64,000 bases of DNA from Ophiodon elongatus (taxonomy: Eukaryota > Chordata > Actinopteri > Perciformes > Hexagrammidae), in NCBI GenBank assembly GCA_016806645.1, contig JACSYO010001810.1, forward strand, positions 5,193,501-5,257,500, given 5' to 3'. Below the pieces are notes generated by a model. The model made no database searches, was not told where the DNA came from, and saw nothing but the letters and a program-made list of their open reading frames with translations. The position numbers and the translations under genes were made by a program. This document shows, one piece after another, positions 40,283 to 52,708 of this stretch. Each line of letters begins with the position of its first letter. Within the stretch, counting starts at the first letter, position 1.

Positions 40283-40570
40283 ATGAAATTAACATCTCAC
40301 TGGTTCCGTGAGTCAAAGTCGCATTCTGACATCAAGTGAGTTAAACATGCGTTCAGAAACTCAAACCACCCACTGGGCCACTTTAATTTGTGTGCACATA
40401 ATAGAGGGGTTTTAAAAATGTAGCTGGATAACATGGATTATACATAAATCTTTTACTTAAAGTGTCATCTTGTTCAGATTATTCCGTACCACACCACATA
40501 TATATGCTTTATTTATTATATTCAGTAGTAAATAAAAAGTTTTTGCTTGTTAATTAAAGCTAATTGTCTT

Positions 40571-40576
40571 TTTATT
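40571..40576 (-). terminator. polyadenylation signal for pfkl
   Basis: AATAAA on the minus strand, about 260 bases after the pfkl stop. A further TTTATT at about 40509-40514 on the plus strand could act as an alternative signal. Confidence 0.5.
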
Positions 40577-40832
40577 GCAGTGATGAAGCTCCACAGAGGC
40601 TTAATTAGAATAGCATAAAGAATATAAAAATGCTCTTTGGCTAAATGAATACCTGGAAGTACATTTTCATAGCTCCTGTGATACTGACAACATACTTTTA
40701 TATTTTTCAGTCCTGTCAACATGCATAGCAGTGGGTTGAAAACCCTTCTTACAGTAGGAAATCTGCCGAGAAACAAAGGATGGACAACTAAGGGTCAAAA
40801 AGTGCAGCGAGTATACTGTAGTCTTAGAGAGC

Positions 40833-43800
40833 CTAGAACCCATGGTCAATGCTAATGGAGCGTCGAGTCACATGTTCAATCTCTCCAGGGACGTATTCAC
40901 AGAAGCTGGTTTGGTACTTGGCCAACATCTTTAGCATCGGCCGAAGATTAAACCACCACTGGACCTTGGGCATCCGGTGCCTGAAAAACAGGCATAAATC
41001 AGATTTTTATTAAGACTTAAATTCATGATTAACTCATATTATTTGGCAAAAACTGTGACATTGCTCACTCAAAATCAGTCGCAGCCTTCAGTTCAGTGAC
41101 GGGGCTGAATGCGATGACCTTCCTGTTGAGGCCGAGCACACATGCTGTGTCTGGTGAGTTGGTGAACACGCGGCCTGGTGAAAAAAAAAATAAAAAAAAA
41201 AAATCATGCTGTAATCACAACATTGCTGTGATTTGACTTTTCATTTCTGAGCAATTTATATATGTCAACTTTGACATTAAACAGTAACTGTACCTTGACG
41301 GAAGTTTTCAGCCAGTCTCTCTGAAATCCACTGGATAGCCCTCACACCCAACTTGGTGCCAAAATTCCTATCAAAGGGAGAAGGTGCCCCTCCCTGTTGC
41401 GCAAACACACAAGCAGTTTATGGATATATTATGAGATTCTGTATATGAGCGTCACTTATATTGCAACTGTAATTGAAAACATTTATAAATGGCTGTGTTT
41501 TGCCACAGTCAACGATTTGTGTGTTGGCTCCGTACCTGCTGGAGGTGCCCCAACACGTTGACTCTGCAGTCAAAGATGCCCTTCCCCTCTGACGAGTACA
41601 GCCTGTGGATGAAATCTGTGGTGTAGTTTTCGTGGCATTTTTCATTCCTGTTATGACAGAGAAAACGATCAACAAAAGGTGAAAAACTAAAATCGGACAA
41701 CGTTTCAAACATATACAGTGTGGTATCTTCCATATATGTTGTCTCTGAGATCAACTGACATGAAATGTTATACAAAAATAATGTTCCTACTGACATTGGT
41801 GATTTTCAAACATAAAAAATGGCGCCATAATCTAGTCAAAATGTCCAGTCTGTCCAATAATTTGGTTTATGACTAAACACTTGCAAACTACAAACATTTC
41901 TATCAGCCTCAGCAGCACTTTGTGTTCAGCAAATGTCAAACTGCTAAAACCAAGGTGGTGAAAACAAAGATGTAACATAGATGAACAGCTCCACGGTAGC
42001 TTTTGTGTAGCAGAAGACTCTCTGAGTGGCTGAATGAGTGTCGTGCACCTCAGTATGAGACCCCGCTGGACGTCCTTCTTCATCTTTTCCGTCAAATGAT
42101 CCACGTTGGTCTTTGTGTATCAAAGAGACAGAAAGCTGTTAACACGATAGACAAAAGAAAAGAAGCAGCAGAGTTTTTATTTTATTTTGGTCTTACCTTC
42201 AGGTCGTGAATGTTGATGGGGTCTTCAAAGATGTAGGCTGCGTCAGCACCCACAGCTATACCGGTGCAGGTCGCCAGATAGCCACAGAACCCCCCCATCG
42301 TCTCCACCACAAACACTCGTCTCTTGGTCCCAGAGGCAGACTGCTTGATCTTGTCGCAACCCTGAGGAAGAAACCAGTGTGAATGTAGTAGTGGCTGGTG
42401 TGTTGTTTATGAGCTGTATCCAGCTGTGGTGCTTAATATAGAAGTACAGGGGTGAACTAAAAGTGCTGACCCAACTTCCTTCAGCTCAACGTTTAAGGAT
42501 TAATAAACTAAAGCTCTAAGTACTCACTGCCACCCCTGTTTTGACTTCGTACACCGAGTTCAAAGTGTACCTTCGTAATACAGCAGCTGATATTACACGT
42601 CATGTTCTCTGGCCTGGTTCGGTCTCTATTCGTGTTAATCCTGAAACATCAAAGTCACACTGTTAATTTGCCATCTGCTCAGCCTTACCTCCATGGCAGA
42701 ATTGACAGCCGTGTCTGCTCCCAGGCTGAAGTCAGTTCCAGGGACGTTGTTGCTGATGGTGGCAGGGATTAGGCACATGGGGATGCAGAGCTCATCATAG
42801 CGACTCCGGGCTTCAAACAGCTGCAGCACACCTGCGTACCCCTTTGAAAGTCATCAAGAGATGAGAGAACCTCTTTGATGTAACATTGACGCTGTGAAAT
42901 AATATACGAATACTGCAATTCTGGTTATTTGGGGTTGTGTCTTGTACCTCAAACCCTCCAATTACGAGCAGAGCGGAGATGTTGAACTTGCTGATGGTCT
43001 CTACAATCTTCTCAATGTGTTTCTCTGGAAGAGTTCTGAAATAGGACATAAATCAAAAATCCCTTAAAGAGACACTCTTGACTATTTTAAGTGGCAATTT
43101 GTTTGTCACGGGTTGTGTCGCACGGCCTGTAATAAGTTGTTTAAATTCTCCTGTGGCTCGAAATAAAGGTTTGTCAAATCTGATAAATTGACTTAAGTGA
43201 CATCACCCTGCTCTCTGGCTGTGTTTCACCAGAAGATTTGCATTACAAACTGGGGCCCTTGGATTTGAAAGATGTGGGTGGGAAGGTTGCATTATGGGTA
43301 ATTGTAACATCCGGTGATTTTGGAAGTTAACACACAATATTGATGAAATCCTTTATCACAGTATAGATAATTATGTATATTTAAAAAGGTAGGAATATCA
43401 AAATATCATTATATATTGTATTATAGTACATTTTATGAAAAATCAATTGGGAAAATGTTGGTTTGGCTCATGTAACAAATTGAATACATCACAAATCAAG
43501 GTACTCGATCACATTGATCCAAAATTTATATGTCCAATTTGGCTATAATGCAGACCTGCTAATAGATTATCCACATTGCCCTCAATGGCCAGTGCACCCA
43601 GGGACCCATAACACAGTATAAATGGTATGAAAACAATTAATAAAATGGTACACGTCATATTGCCTCTCTCCTGCATCAACTTTTGCCTTTTCTAAAATCT
43701 GTCTCATGTCTCCATGACTTTATGGAACTACAATACTAAACTGTTGAAGTACTCTTCAGATTACTTAAATATGTGCGTACTATAGAAACCAAAGTGTCCC

Positions 43801-46722
43801 GTTCCTCACCGTTTTGTCCCGAGCAGTGAGCCCCCTTGGCCCGTCCATCCCGCCACACTGTGCCACTCCATCTCAACAACCTGCAGACAGACGCGTGTCA
43901 GTACTGATCAGGTTGCTTGTTACTGAAATCTACTGCAGTGTGGCAGCGATGTAGAGGAAGAAGCCCTCACCTTTCCATATGCAAGTCCCTGAAAGCCGTC
44001 ATGGACAGCGTAGACCTTCTGACCCTGAACGAGCGCCAACCTCACAGCAGACCTCACCGCTGCATTCATCCCTGCAGCCGGAGCGCCCACGTTCAGAATA
44101 GCCAAGGAGACCTTGCTCTGAGGGAACGTGAGTCCGATATTAATAAACACATTTGAATTAAACGTTGATGATTCATTCACACATGTTGGGGCTGCAACCG
44201 CCGTTTTTTTTTGCAGTGTCCTCACCATTCATACGTATATGTATATATAGACATGCATATACGCACACACATACACACACAAAATGTGTATGTGTGTGTT
44301 CATGTCAGTGATGGACTTACCTCCGACTTGACGGGCTTCTGGAAGGAAAGAAGCTTGTAGATTTTCCAGTTGTTCTCAAAACTCCTGCAGGAAAATCAAA
44401 ATTTTTAGCTTATTTTTTGCTTTTTATAAAAGAATTTACAATAATATGATAAATTGTGCGCATGATGAAATTAATATAAATGGATAATACATTTACAACA
44501 GACTATGTTGACATACATCAAGGCAGTTTTGCATTTTAATGTAATGATGTATTCGAACTATCTGATATACATGAAAAATCATCTCATCTCTCACCCTCCA
44601 CGCAGTTTGATCGCCTCATCGAACCTCCTCTCGTCCATGGCGGTCTGCACCAATTTAGTCTGCAAATGATGGCACAGTCGAAAAATTACAGCAACCTCCC
44701 ACTGTTTCCAAATACGTCCATTAAAAACAATTACAGAGGAGAGGAGAGCGACTCACCATCTCCACACACTCCATTAGAGGCAGACGAACAGCATGGTTTC
44801 CCGACAGGCCGATGGCACATGGCGGAGTGTCAGGAGTGGCCTCCATCAGGGCAACCACCGCCTCCACACCCAACTTACTGCTCTGAAAACACACAGGAGA
44901 GTTCGTACCGTACAAGCGCAATTACATGCGTAGATGATGAATGTTGAAGGGAATCACCTCCTGTGCATCAGTAATATATATCGTGTTGGTTACGGCGACG
45001 ATGACAATAATATGCCTAAATGAGAGGCATGTTCTACACTGGGGCAGTTTAGATCTGCAGTTTGTGCAGGTAAATGTTGCAAACTATTGCTGATTTAATA
45101 ATTGTACGGCCTCAACATTTTGTTCACGTGTCATAGCAGCATGTATGTTGTCCAGCTCACCAGGATTCTGTCAAATGCTGAGGGAGTTCCTCCTCGCTGA
45201 ACATGGCCGAGTACTGTCACTCTGGTATCGTAACCCAGTCTCCGGACCACCAGCTTCAAACACACATGGGAGCATTTTACAGTTTGTCATTTAGCAGGCA
45301 TACACAACAGAGATACTATGAGAGAAAAGTATTTTACAAACATCTGAGAGGAAACACTGAACTGCTCTCTGCTAGTTCAGCCTTTGAATTATATTTCAAC
45401 ATCGCAGGCATTTGTTACATACAGTACAGAATAGACACCCATCAATCTTACCCAGTCCGTAAATCTTTAAACTTACATCTTTTACGTAGGTAGAGGAGAT
45501 GGGCTTGCCATTTATGTCAATGGCTCCCTCTGCGATGATTATAATGTTGAGTCTCGACCCCGTTACGCGGCTCTGGAGTTAAACAGATACATACATATTA
45601 CCCACTAAATCAGTTAACACAATCCTGCTTCTAAGTACTGTACATTAACAGAGGCAATTCAGAAATTAGTCCTAAAATGTTTACAGCCCAAAGCATGTCG
45701 GTGTCTCTTCTACTTCAAAACAGAGTAACTTCTCTTGGGAATACAAATGTGCCGCGGGCGAATAAACGGTGCAGTCTTACTCCCTCTAGACGGTCACACA
45801 TCCGGTCCTCCCAGCCCTCCCGAGGAGGAGCCTCTGGAATGAAGAGCCAGTCGGCTCCAGATGCCAGCGCCGACACCAAGGCCAGATATCTGGAGGAGCA
45901 GCACTTTTGTTTTATTATTCAGTGACAGTGTAGGAAGGAGAGAGAAGTGCGTTGAAGTGGTACTCACCCACAGTGTCGCCCCATGACTTCCAGTACAAAA
46001 GTGCGCTGGTGGCTGTGGGAGAGACACAACACTTGTATTCATCCTTCTGCAGCAAGTATGTGAGCACACAAAACATGAAACTGAGAATTCCCATATTGTA
46101 GCAACATGCCGAGATCAGAGGGAGCAAGTCCAGGCAAGATCATGGACATCAAGCCAAACCTGCTTCAATGGGTGTGTTGAATTACAACAAAACTTGGGGT
46201 ATAAATACACATCGGGTGTAATATAGGGCTGCAACTTAAAATTATTTTCACTGTCAATTAATCTGCAGAATATGTTTACAATTATTCATCATTCTTTTTT
46301 ATAAATTTGTGAACTAAGCTCATGATCATTTCTTTGAGTCTTATAGTTGCACATTATGTCAGAAAAACAAAATAGATACCAGTATATCTATTACTGCTTT
46401 AAATATATATATTTACTACTGTGTTATATCTTCATAATCTATAACTTGTTCAGTAAGAATTACTGAACAAATGAATATCATCGTCGTCATAACAGCGCTG
46501 TCATTAAACACCAGCTAAGTTTAGTGCTCAACATCACACAGTGTCTGACCTTTGAGCCGTGGTCATGATCGCATCAATTATCTCCATGATGCGGTGCAGC
46601 GCCGAGTCGGCTCCGATGGTCATGTCAGTGCCACAGAAGTCATTGTCGATGGAGCCCACAAGCCCCACGATGTTCAGGTGGGCATGCTGCTGGGCCAGCG
46701 TGTCTGTGATCCTTCCTGAAGT

Positions 46723-46763
<41 letters not shown>

Positions 46764-49700
46764 ACACACACACACGTTGCTGTAGATTGTTCTAGCAGCT
46801 TACTATTATATACACAAAAGCAAATAATCATCTTCTTACCCACAAAATGCGCCGTTTATTAGTTAATGGCAATAAGCAACAACAGATTACAATTTGTTTG
46901 TCTGTTTATAAATCATTTTTAATATAATATAAAACAAATAACTCCGCAACTGACTTCGGACTGGACTGTTGCCAAGCAACACATAACATTTTCCTGCACA
47001 CTAGCTTGCTGCTTTGTGTAGGTAATGTTACCGCAGGCCAGATACTTTGTATCATTTATATTTACCTGTCTACATTTCTTGTGCAACCTGTCACAGTCTT
47101 AGGTTTTTATTTAGTGTGTTTCTTGTTTTATTTTGAATTTCCCTGCCTCTTGTGTCCTGTGTTCCCTTCACTTCCTGCCTTTGCATGTTTTCCCGCCTGT
47201 GTGATTGTCTGCCCCGCCCCTGATTGAATCCACCTGTGTCTAATCACCTGTACCTCCCAATGTATTTAAACCCTGTGTGTCTCTGCTAGCATTCCCTGCC
47301 CAGATCTATGGTAGGTTCCCTGGTTTGCTCCTTGTCCTGCTCTACTCTGTCCCCTTGTGCTGTTTTTCCCCCCCTAATTTACCGGATCTTGTTTTGGTTT
47401 TCCTTGTATTTAGTGACACCTTTTTGGACTCCCCTGTTCTGTCAGTTTGGTTTATTAAAAAATTCCCTGTCACATCCCTCTGCTCCCGTGTCTCTCTGCG
47501 TTTGGGTCCGTCCCCTGCAACCTTTTTTGCCCCCATGTGTTTTCACTGACGCAACCAGTGAAATAAAAGTCTGGTAACGGTTTCTTTGGTGGCACAAGTG
47601 ATTCTAATAAGTAGAGAGCCTCATCAGACAGTAGGCCTACATTGCTTGATTGTTTCCTGCTCTCCGTGGGCTTTAAAAACTTTTCATCAAGCTTTCAGAC
47701 CCCTGAGTGTTCATATCATTATTATGTTCATTATAAATCACAATTCCAATCATAGTCTCTGTTTATATAAAGTATCTCACCTATGGCCACACACTGCCAT
47801 GATCCCCTCGCCTCGAGTCCTATGTCAGACAGTTTCTGAATGACTGTCTCTCAGGCTGTGCTTGATGTGCGTGCCCACGCCTCTTTGCACCTCCTGGGTA
47901 ACCTCTGTGTCAGCTGATTTACCAAAAGCTGTCTGCCGCAGCTGTTACCCTCCTGGGCTGCAGCTGGAGTGCTTTTGTACCAAGCGGAACTTTGCGCAAT
48001 CATTTTTTCAAGAGCTGTGTTCGCTTCATTTTAGCTCTCCTTTAATTTGTGTAGGTCAGCTAATGTCACATGAGCACACCTGGAGGTTTGCACTGAAACG
48101 TTCCAGGCTTCTTTCCCTCCCTTCGTCCCCCTCTGATGACCATTCATAATTTTAAATATGGAAATATGTTCATCTGAGTGGTGCAAAATGTTACAATCTA
48201 AGATACTTAATTATGTTATTAACAATTAAATCCTGTAAAGCGCAATGATACATAGTTAAAAGACCCAGTGCTGTTGTACCAGGCAGCAACCTCTGGGTCT
48301 GAAAAGTGAATCCAATGATGAAGTCCCTTAAACTTGCATCCTTTCTAATCGCCAGCAGGGGGCGACTACAAATATAAACATGAGTTCATGATCTTAATTG
48401 TTACTATCAAGTCTTCAAAACGGCATAACGTTCATTTCGTAAATGATGGTAACATTTAGAATAGACGATAAAGCAGGATAGGCTTAAGGGCGTGGCTACC
48501 TTGTGTTTTCGTCTTACGTTAACCCTTTCACAGTGTTTTCAGTTCATGAAAGGTAATTGTAACCTTTTAGGTCGGCTAAAAAAATGTATAATTCAACGTT
48601 CGGCTGTACTTGGCTCCACCATCTCGTGTCACTTCTGGTTGCAAAAAAACAAGATGGCGACAGCAAAAAAGCCAAACTCCACTTCTTCTATACAGTCTAT
48701 ATGTTGTACTCTACATCAGCACTCATGAGGTACCTCTTGTCCAATTAAATTACTTGGTTGAATAGTCAAAAGTATAAATGCTTTTAAAATACCTTGTTTT
48801 ATCTGTACTGCCATGAAATGATACAAAGTCGGCTCCATAAACTGGAAAATTAAATGATACCTTAAAGGACTTATTCAGCAAAGAATGATACTGTCTTTCC
48901 CGTATGGTTTCCACGGCGCAGTATGAGAACATAATGAGGGTGAAGTATTTTTCAAGGCTCAACGACAAATTAACAATGAGAGCGCCTTACCTTTCTGTAC
49001 GAGCTCGTCCAGCAGACTGCTCCACTCACTGCGAAAGATGTTGGCTCCGGTGAGGCTGCCGTCTCCACCGCACACACACAGGTTGGTGATGCCTTTCTTC
49101 ACCAGGTTAAAGGCGGCAGCAATCCTGCCCTCACGAGTTGTGAAGGCCTTGCATCGAGCGCTACCGATCACAGTCCCACCCTGAAGCAGAGACGCCATGT
49201 CACAAGTGACGAACGCGACATTGTAGTCTGTCACTGAATAAAACCATGCTAAGTGACAGAAAAATGTATTTCTTGATGGTATTGTCAGTTACATGAAACA
49301 TCTGAGATGGACGATTCAGATTAGAGGAAAGTTGAGCAGGGATTGGAAAAAGAGTCAGATCGCAAGTAGTCACTCAATACATGTTTGTGCTTTGATGAAT
49401 GTTACCTGCCATCCATTCCCTATACAGCAGTGGTTCCCAACGTGTGGGTCGTGAACAATAGATTTGCTTTAGAAAAGATATCACATGCCCTTCAACACAT
49501 TTACTAATGCAGAAAGTGCAACTTGCTGTTTCTACACCTGATATGGCTGAAACATGCAGCAAGGCCCCTTACCAGGTTATAACCAGTATTAGACAGGCAG
49601 GGAGAGAAGAGTTGAGAGGAGATGGATGAAATAATAAAATCCCTATTAAAATCATAGAAAAAGAAATAGAGATATTAAAACCAGAAATTAAGAAAATGAA

Positions 49701-50790
49701 GACAAAATAGGCCTTTTTTCACAGAAGAGATTTTGACGTGTGCCCGTGGCAAAAGCACAGTTTTAAATAAAATGATTAATGGTTCTGCTTATCGCATAGC
49801 TTGAATAGAACAAAGCCATCGTTAATATGTATTTGTAACACCTGTGCTTCAAAATATCTGCCTCGAAAAAAGGCCTATTAAAGCTACATTTAACCCTGCA
49901 GTTAACAGGGACTGACTAATATTTAACCTACCTGTTGGATGATGTTGGACACACTTTGCCAGTTTGCCAGTTTGATGTTGTCTCCCCCATCCACCATGCC
50001 CTGGTATCCCTGATAAGTCATTTTGCAAATGTTAAGTTAATTTGAAAAATAACATTGCGTACTGGTCCTTAACTCAATGTGTAATAGGGTCCTATTAATA
50101 GAAAAGGTTTGTTTACCTCGTATATAAGATAGACCTGGGCCCCCACATAGATGCCCATTCTGGTCACAGCTCGGACAGCAGCATTCATCCCTGGATCGAG
50201 GATCGTTGCATACAAATATTATGTAATAATATTGTGTGTATGAGTTTTCATTACACACAAGCTGTTACACAATTACCCAGCAGGGGGGAATCAAACACTG
50301 TGGTGGATATGACTTAATTATCGGTTACTGGGTGAAGGTGCCATCTGCTCTCTGGTGACAGTAACCAGAGTCCTTGACGAGCATTAATATTACTTTAACA
50401 GACCTGATGTGTGACCAGTAGTGAAAGTACAGCCTCAAAATTATTTGCGGCGGCAACATTTAAAGTGAAGCACCATTCGACCGTCCGTGAAAACATAATG
50501 ATTTTCCTATCTGGCATGGGTTTAAATGGTGAATGGTTGAGTGTGAGAGACTGTAAGTGCGTGAAATGGTGTAAATACAAATGGGACAGCACTTTGCTGC
50601 GACATATCACGTTACCACGACAACGGCGAAGAATATTGTGTGCAATTGTGGGTATTTATTTTGACTTTTTATTCCCCGAATTGAGCGTCTTCCAGGGTCT
50701 TTCCTCACAAGATGAGAGGTAATTAGTTTTTGTCAAAACGGCTTCAAAGATAAAATGACATGTTTGAATAAATCTGTGTAAAATAAATAA

Positions 50791-50826
<36 letters not shown>

Positions 50827-51520
50827 TTCCATTCCTCTGATTTCATGTGTTTTTATGTTCCATCTTTAATCCATAATGTTTCTGAGTAAATGTAATTTTC
50901 CAGGCTGAACACCCATGTGCCGTTCTCTTTGTTTACCTTTTGTTTTGTTTACAATGCCCCGTGTTTAACGTCACTTTGCTATGAATTGTGGGTAATACCC
51001 TTGGGCAAAGTGTGCAGAAATGCGGATTTACGGAAAGAGCTCAACATGTCTGCTGGGCGCGCGCCTGAAATTGGGCCTAAACACCACGGTTGTCTTTCCT
51101 AACTCCTCATGAATTCTCCTTCACGTCTTTCCTCGACCCCATGACGTTTTACATCGAGGTCGAGGGAAAAAGGTCAGTAATAGACGTTAGAGGGTGGCTT
51201 TTGGACTGTTGGACAGCAGCCATAGATATAGATATGCGACACACACACACGACCTTTGACCCATTAACGTTACAGTCTTTACAGCTGTCATTTCTGATCA
51301 AATGGAATTCACTCCTCTCCATAAACAAGCTATTACTTCGTGCTTGTGTTGACATTTATTACATGAAGTTATCTTAGTATCCACATGTATTTACAGGCTA
51401 CTAACTGATTTAGTATTGATTTAGTTAAAAGTCACCTTGTGCATCTCCCCCACTGGTCAACACTGCCATGGCTCGACCAGCCCCCGTCATCTTTAGCTTC
51501 TCCAGGTCCATCGAGGACAT
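40833..51520 (-). CDS. pfkl: ATP-dependent 6-phosphofructokinase, liver type, complete in 22 exons
   Basis: Catalyses fructose 6-phosphate to fructose 1,6-bisphosphate, the committed cytosolic step of glycolysis. Exons: 51436-51520, 50117-50190, 49932-50009, 48991-49180, 46550-46715, 45968-46012, 45781-45889, 45477-45572, 45161-45253, 44757-44882, 44595-44659, 44321-44384, 43971-44117, 43810-43880, 42948-43035, 42689-42841, 42197-42361, 42049-42110, 41536-41647, 41294-41393, 41069-41174, 40833-40980. The sum is 2343 bases, 780 residues, exactly the human PFKL length. The N-terminal half shows VLTSGGDAQG, GGDGSLTGANIFRSEW and the catalytic SIDNDFCGTDMTIG. The C-terminal half, a diverged allosteric copy, shows NVGAPAAGMNAAVRSAVR and ATISNNVPGTDFSLGADT. 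The end GEIEHVTRRSISIDHGF identifies the liver type against muscle and platelet forms. Fish often have two pfkl copies, so which one this is cannot be told. It is transcribed toward the SIX6OS1-like gene. Confidence 0.95.
43320..43580. repeat. diverged repeat shared with an xrcc5 intron
   Basis: Shares ordered short blocks with 27050-27300: tatcacagtata, atatcaaaatatca, aacaatt/aatcaattgggaaaa, aaattaaatacgtca/aaattgaatacatca, and a tgcattgatgcaa/cacattgatccaa block. Both copies have the same orientation and are too divergent to define ends. Confidence 0.35.
46725..46776. repeat. (CA)n microsatellite beside a pfkl acceptor
   Basis: About 25 CA units with one GA interruption. On the transcribed strand this is a GT tract ending about 10 bases before the acceptor of the pfkl exon 46550-46715. 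Confidence 0.95.
47000..47580. repeat. teleost interspersed repeat in a pfkl intron
   Basis: C/T-rich sequence with phrases such as cacctgtgtctaatcacctg, tatttaaaccctgtgtgtct and ggtttattaaaaaattccctg. It belongs to a family recognisable from many fish genomes, probably of transposon origin. The open frames here (Cys/Leu/Phe rich) are by-products. Confidence 0.4.
50795..50824. repeat. (AT)n microsatellite in pfkl intron 1
   Basis: Thirty bases of alternating AT after an aaataaataaataa stretch. Confidence 0.9.
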
Positions 51521-52690
51521 GTTGACCCCCCCCCCCGAGTTCACGACGAGACACCCGAGTGAAAGCTTAACAAAACCGGCCGTAAAGTAGTTAAATGAAG
51601 CGGTTCTTTGGGTTAATCCAGGTGTCGTTTCCTTGAGTATAACTTGAGTGAACGACAGCGGAACAGCAGTTAACGGGTTCTGGCTCCGCCCCGTTGGAAG
51701 CAGGGCTCGCGGGGAGGAGCGCTTATTTTGTTACTCCGCGCCACCCGGCAGAACGACGTTCCGCCTTCAGCAAGTCTCACGACGTTAACCCCGCCCCTTC
51801 CACGAGTTCAGCCACAGCACGTACACCACGAACTACTACGAACAACAGGTTTCATTACTACGACGCTAAAAATCTGACCAGAAAACACCTTTTTACACCA
51901 ATGCATGTATATATAAAATATGTTTACACACACACACACACATATATATATATGGATATATATTATATATGGATATTATATCATAAAGTACATAATACAT
52001 AGATTATACATGTAGAATAAAGGGAGGTGCACAGAAAAGTATTGTATTTCGTCACCGTTTTCATAATGGTGGGGACAAAATAATCTGAGGGCCCCATAAT
52101 TAAGGTTTTCCTTTCTTTCTTTTTTAATTTAATTTAAATTCTATACCAGTTAGTACACACTCGACTTGACTGGGAAATACCAAATCAATAGTCATGCTTA
52201 AAACATTAAATATTTGAAAAACGTACATCTTACATTGACTTTAAAAAAAAAAATGTCATAGCTGCCCATCATGTTCTAAGTATTGTTTCTGTGAATTTAG
52301 TTATTCTTTAGATTTAGCATGTTTGTGCCTGGTGTTAAAATTTAAGTTACCAAATTCCTGGCAGTTTGGAGAGGACTTTGTTACACAATTTTATGTTGGG
52401 CGATACATGATTTCTTACAGTAAATATAGGTGAACACTTAAATGAATAAATATAACGTAGAAAATAAATTTCTTAGGGGTGTGACGTTCTGCTACCTCAG
52501 TACTTCTAAAACCCTGACTATGATTGGGTTTCATATTATTGATGGTATATAAAACCATAGCACTATGGGTACTGTGGCTTCTATAATACAAGTGAAACAG
52601 GCATGGAATTAACTTCTAATACTCAATAAATCAATAAATTACTATTAATATAAATTAGAACAAAAGAGGCGGACCACGGTGTGTTGGGTA
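51521..52690. other. pfkl 5' region and intergenic sequence toward map3k13
   Basis: The first 330 bases upstream of the pfkl ATG are GC-rich (gctccgccccgttgg, cccgccccttcc, cacccggcag) and probably hold the promoter and 5' UTR, with a run of eleven G on the sense strand at 51526-51536. Beyond 51900 the sequence is AT-rich with short CA and TA runs and no gene recognised. Confidence 0.5.
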
Positions 52691-52702
52691 CAGTACATCA
52701 GC

Positions 52703-52708
52703 ATTTAT
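52703..52708 (-). terminator. candidate distal polyadenylation signal for map3k13
   Basis: AATAAA on the minus strand, followed by tgctgatgtactgtacccaa. It would give map3k13 a 3' UTR of about 3.2 kb. Another AATAAA at 55054-55059 (minus) would give a UTR of about 0.9 kb. Neither can be chosen without transcript data. Confidence 0.35.

Noticed and set aside
47006..47577. Several Leu/Cys/Phe-rich open frames that look membrane-like
   Set aside because: They overlap a C/T-rich interspersed repeat in a pfkl intron and overlap one another in different frames.
50411..50722. A 103-codon open frame in pfkl intron 1
   Set aside because: No recognisable domain, no splice or promoter context, and it lies antisense to pfkl; probably chance or an old repeat.
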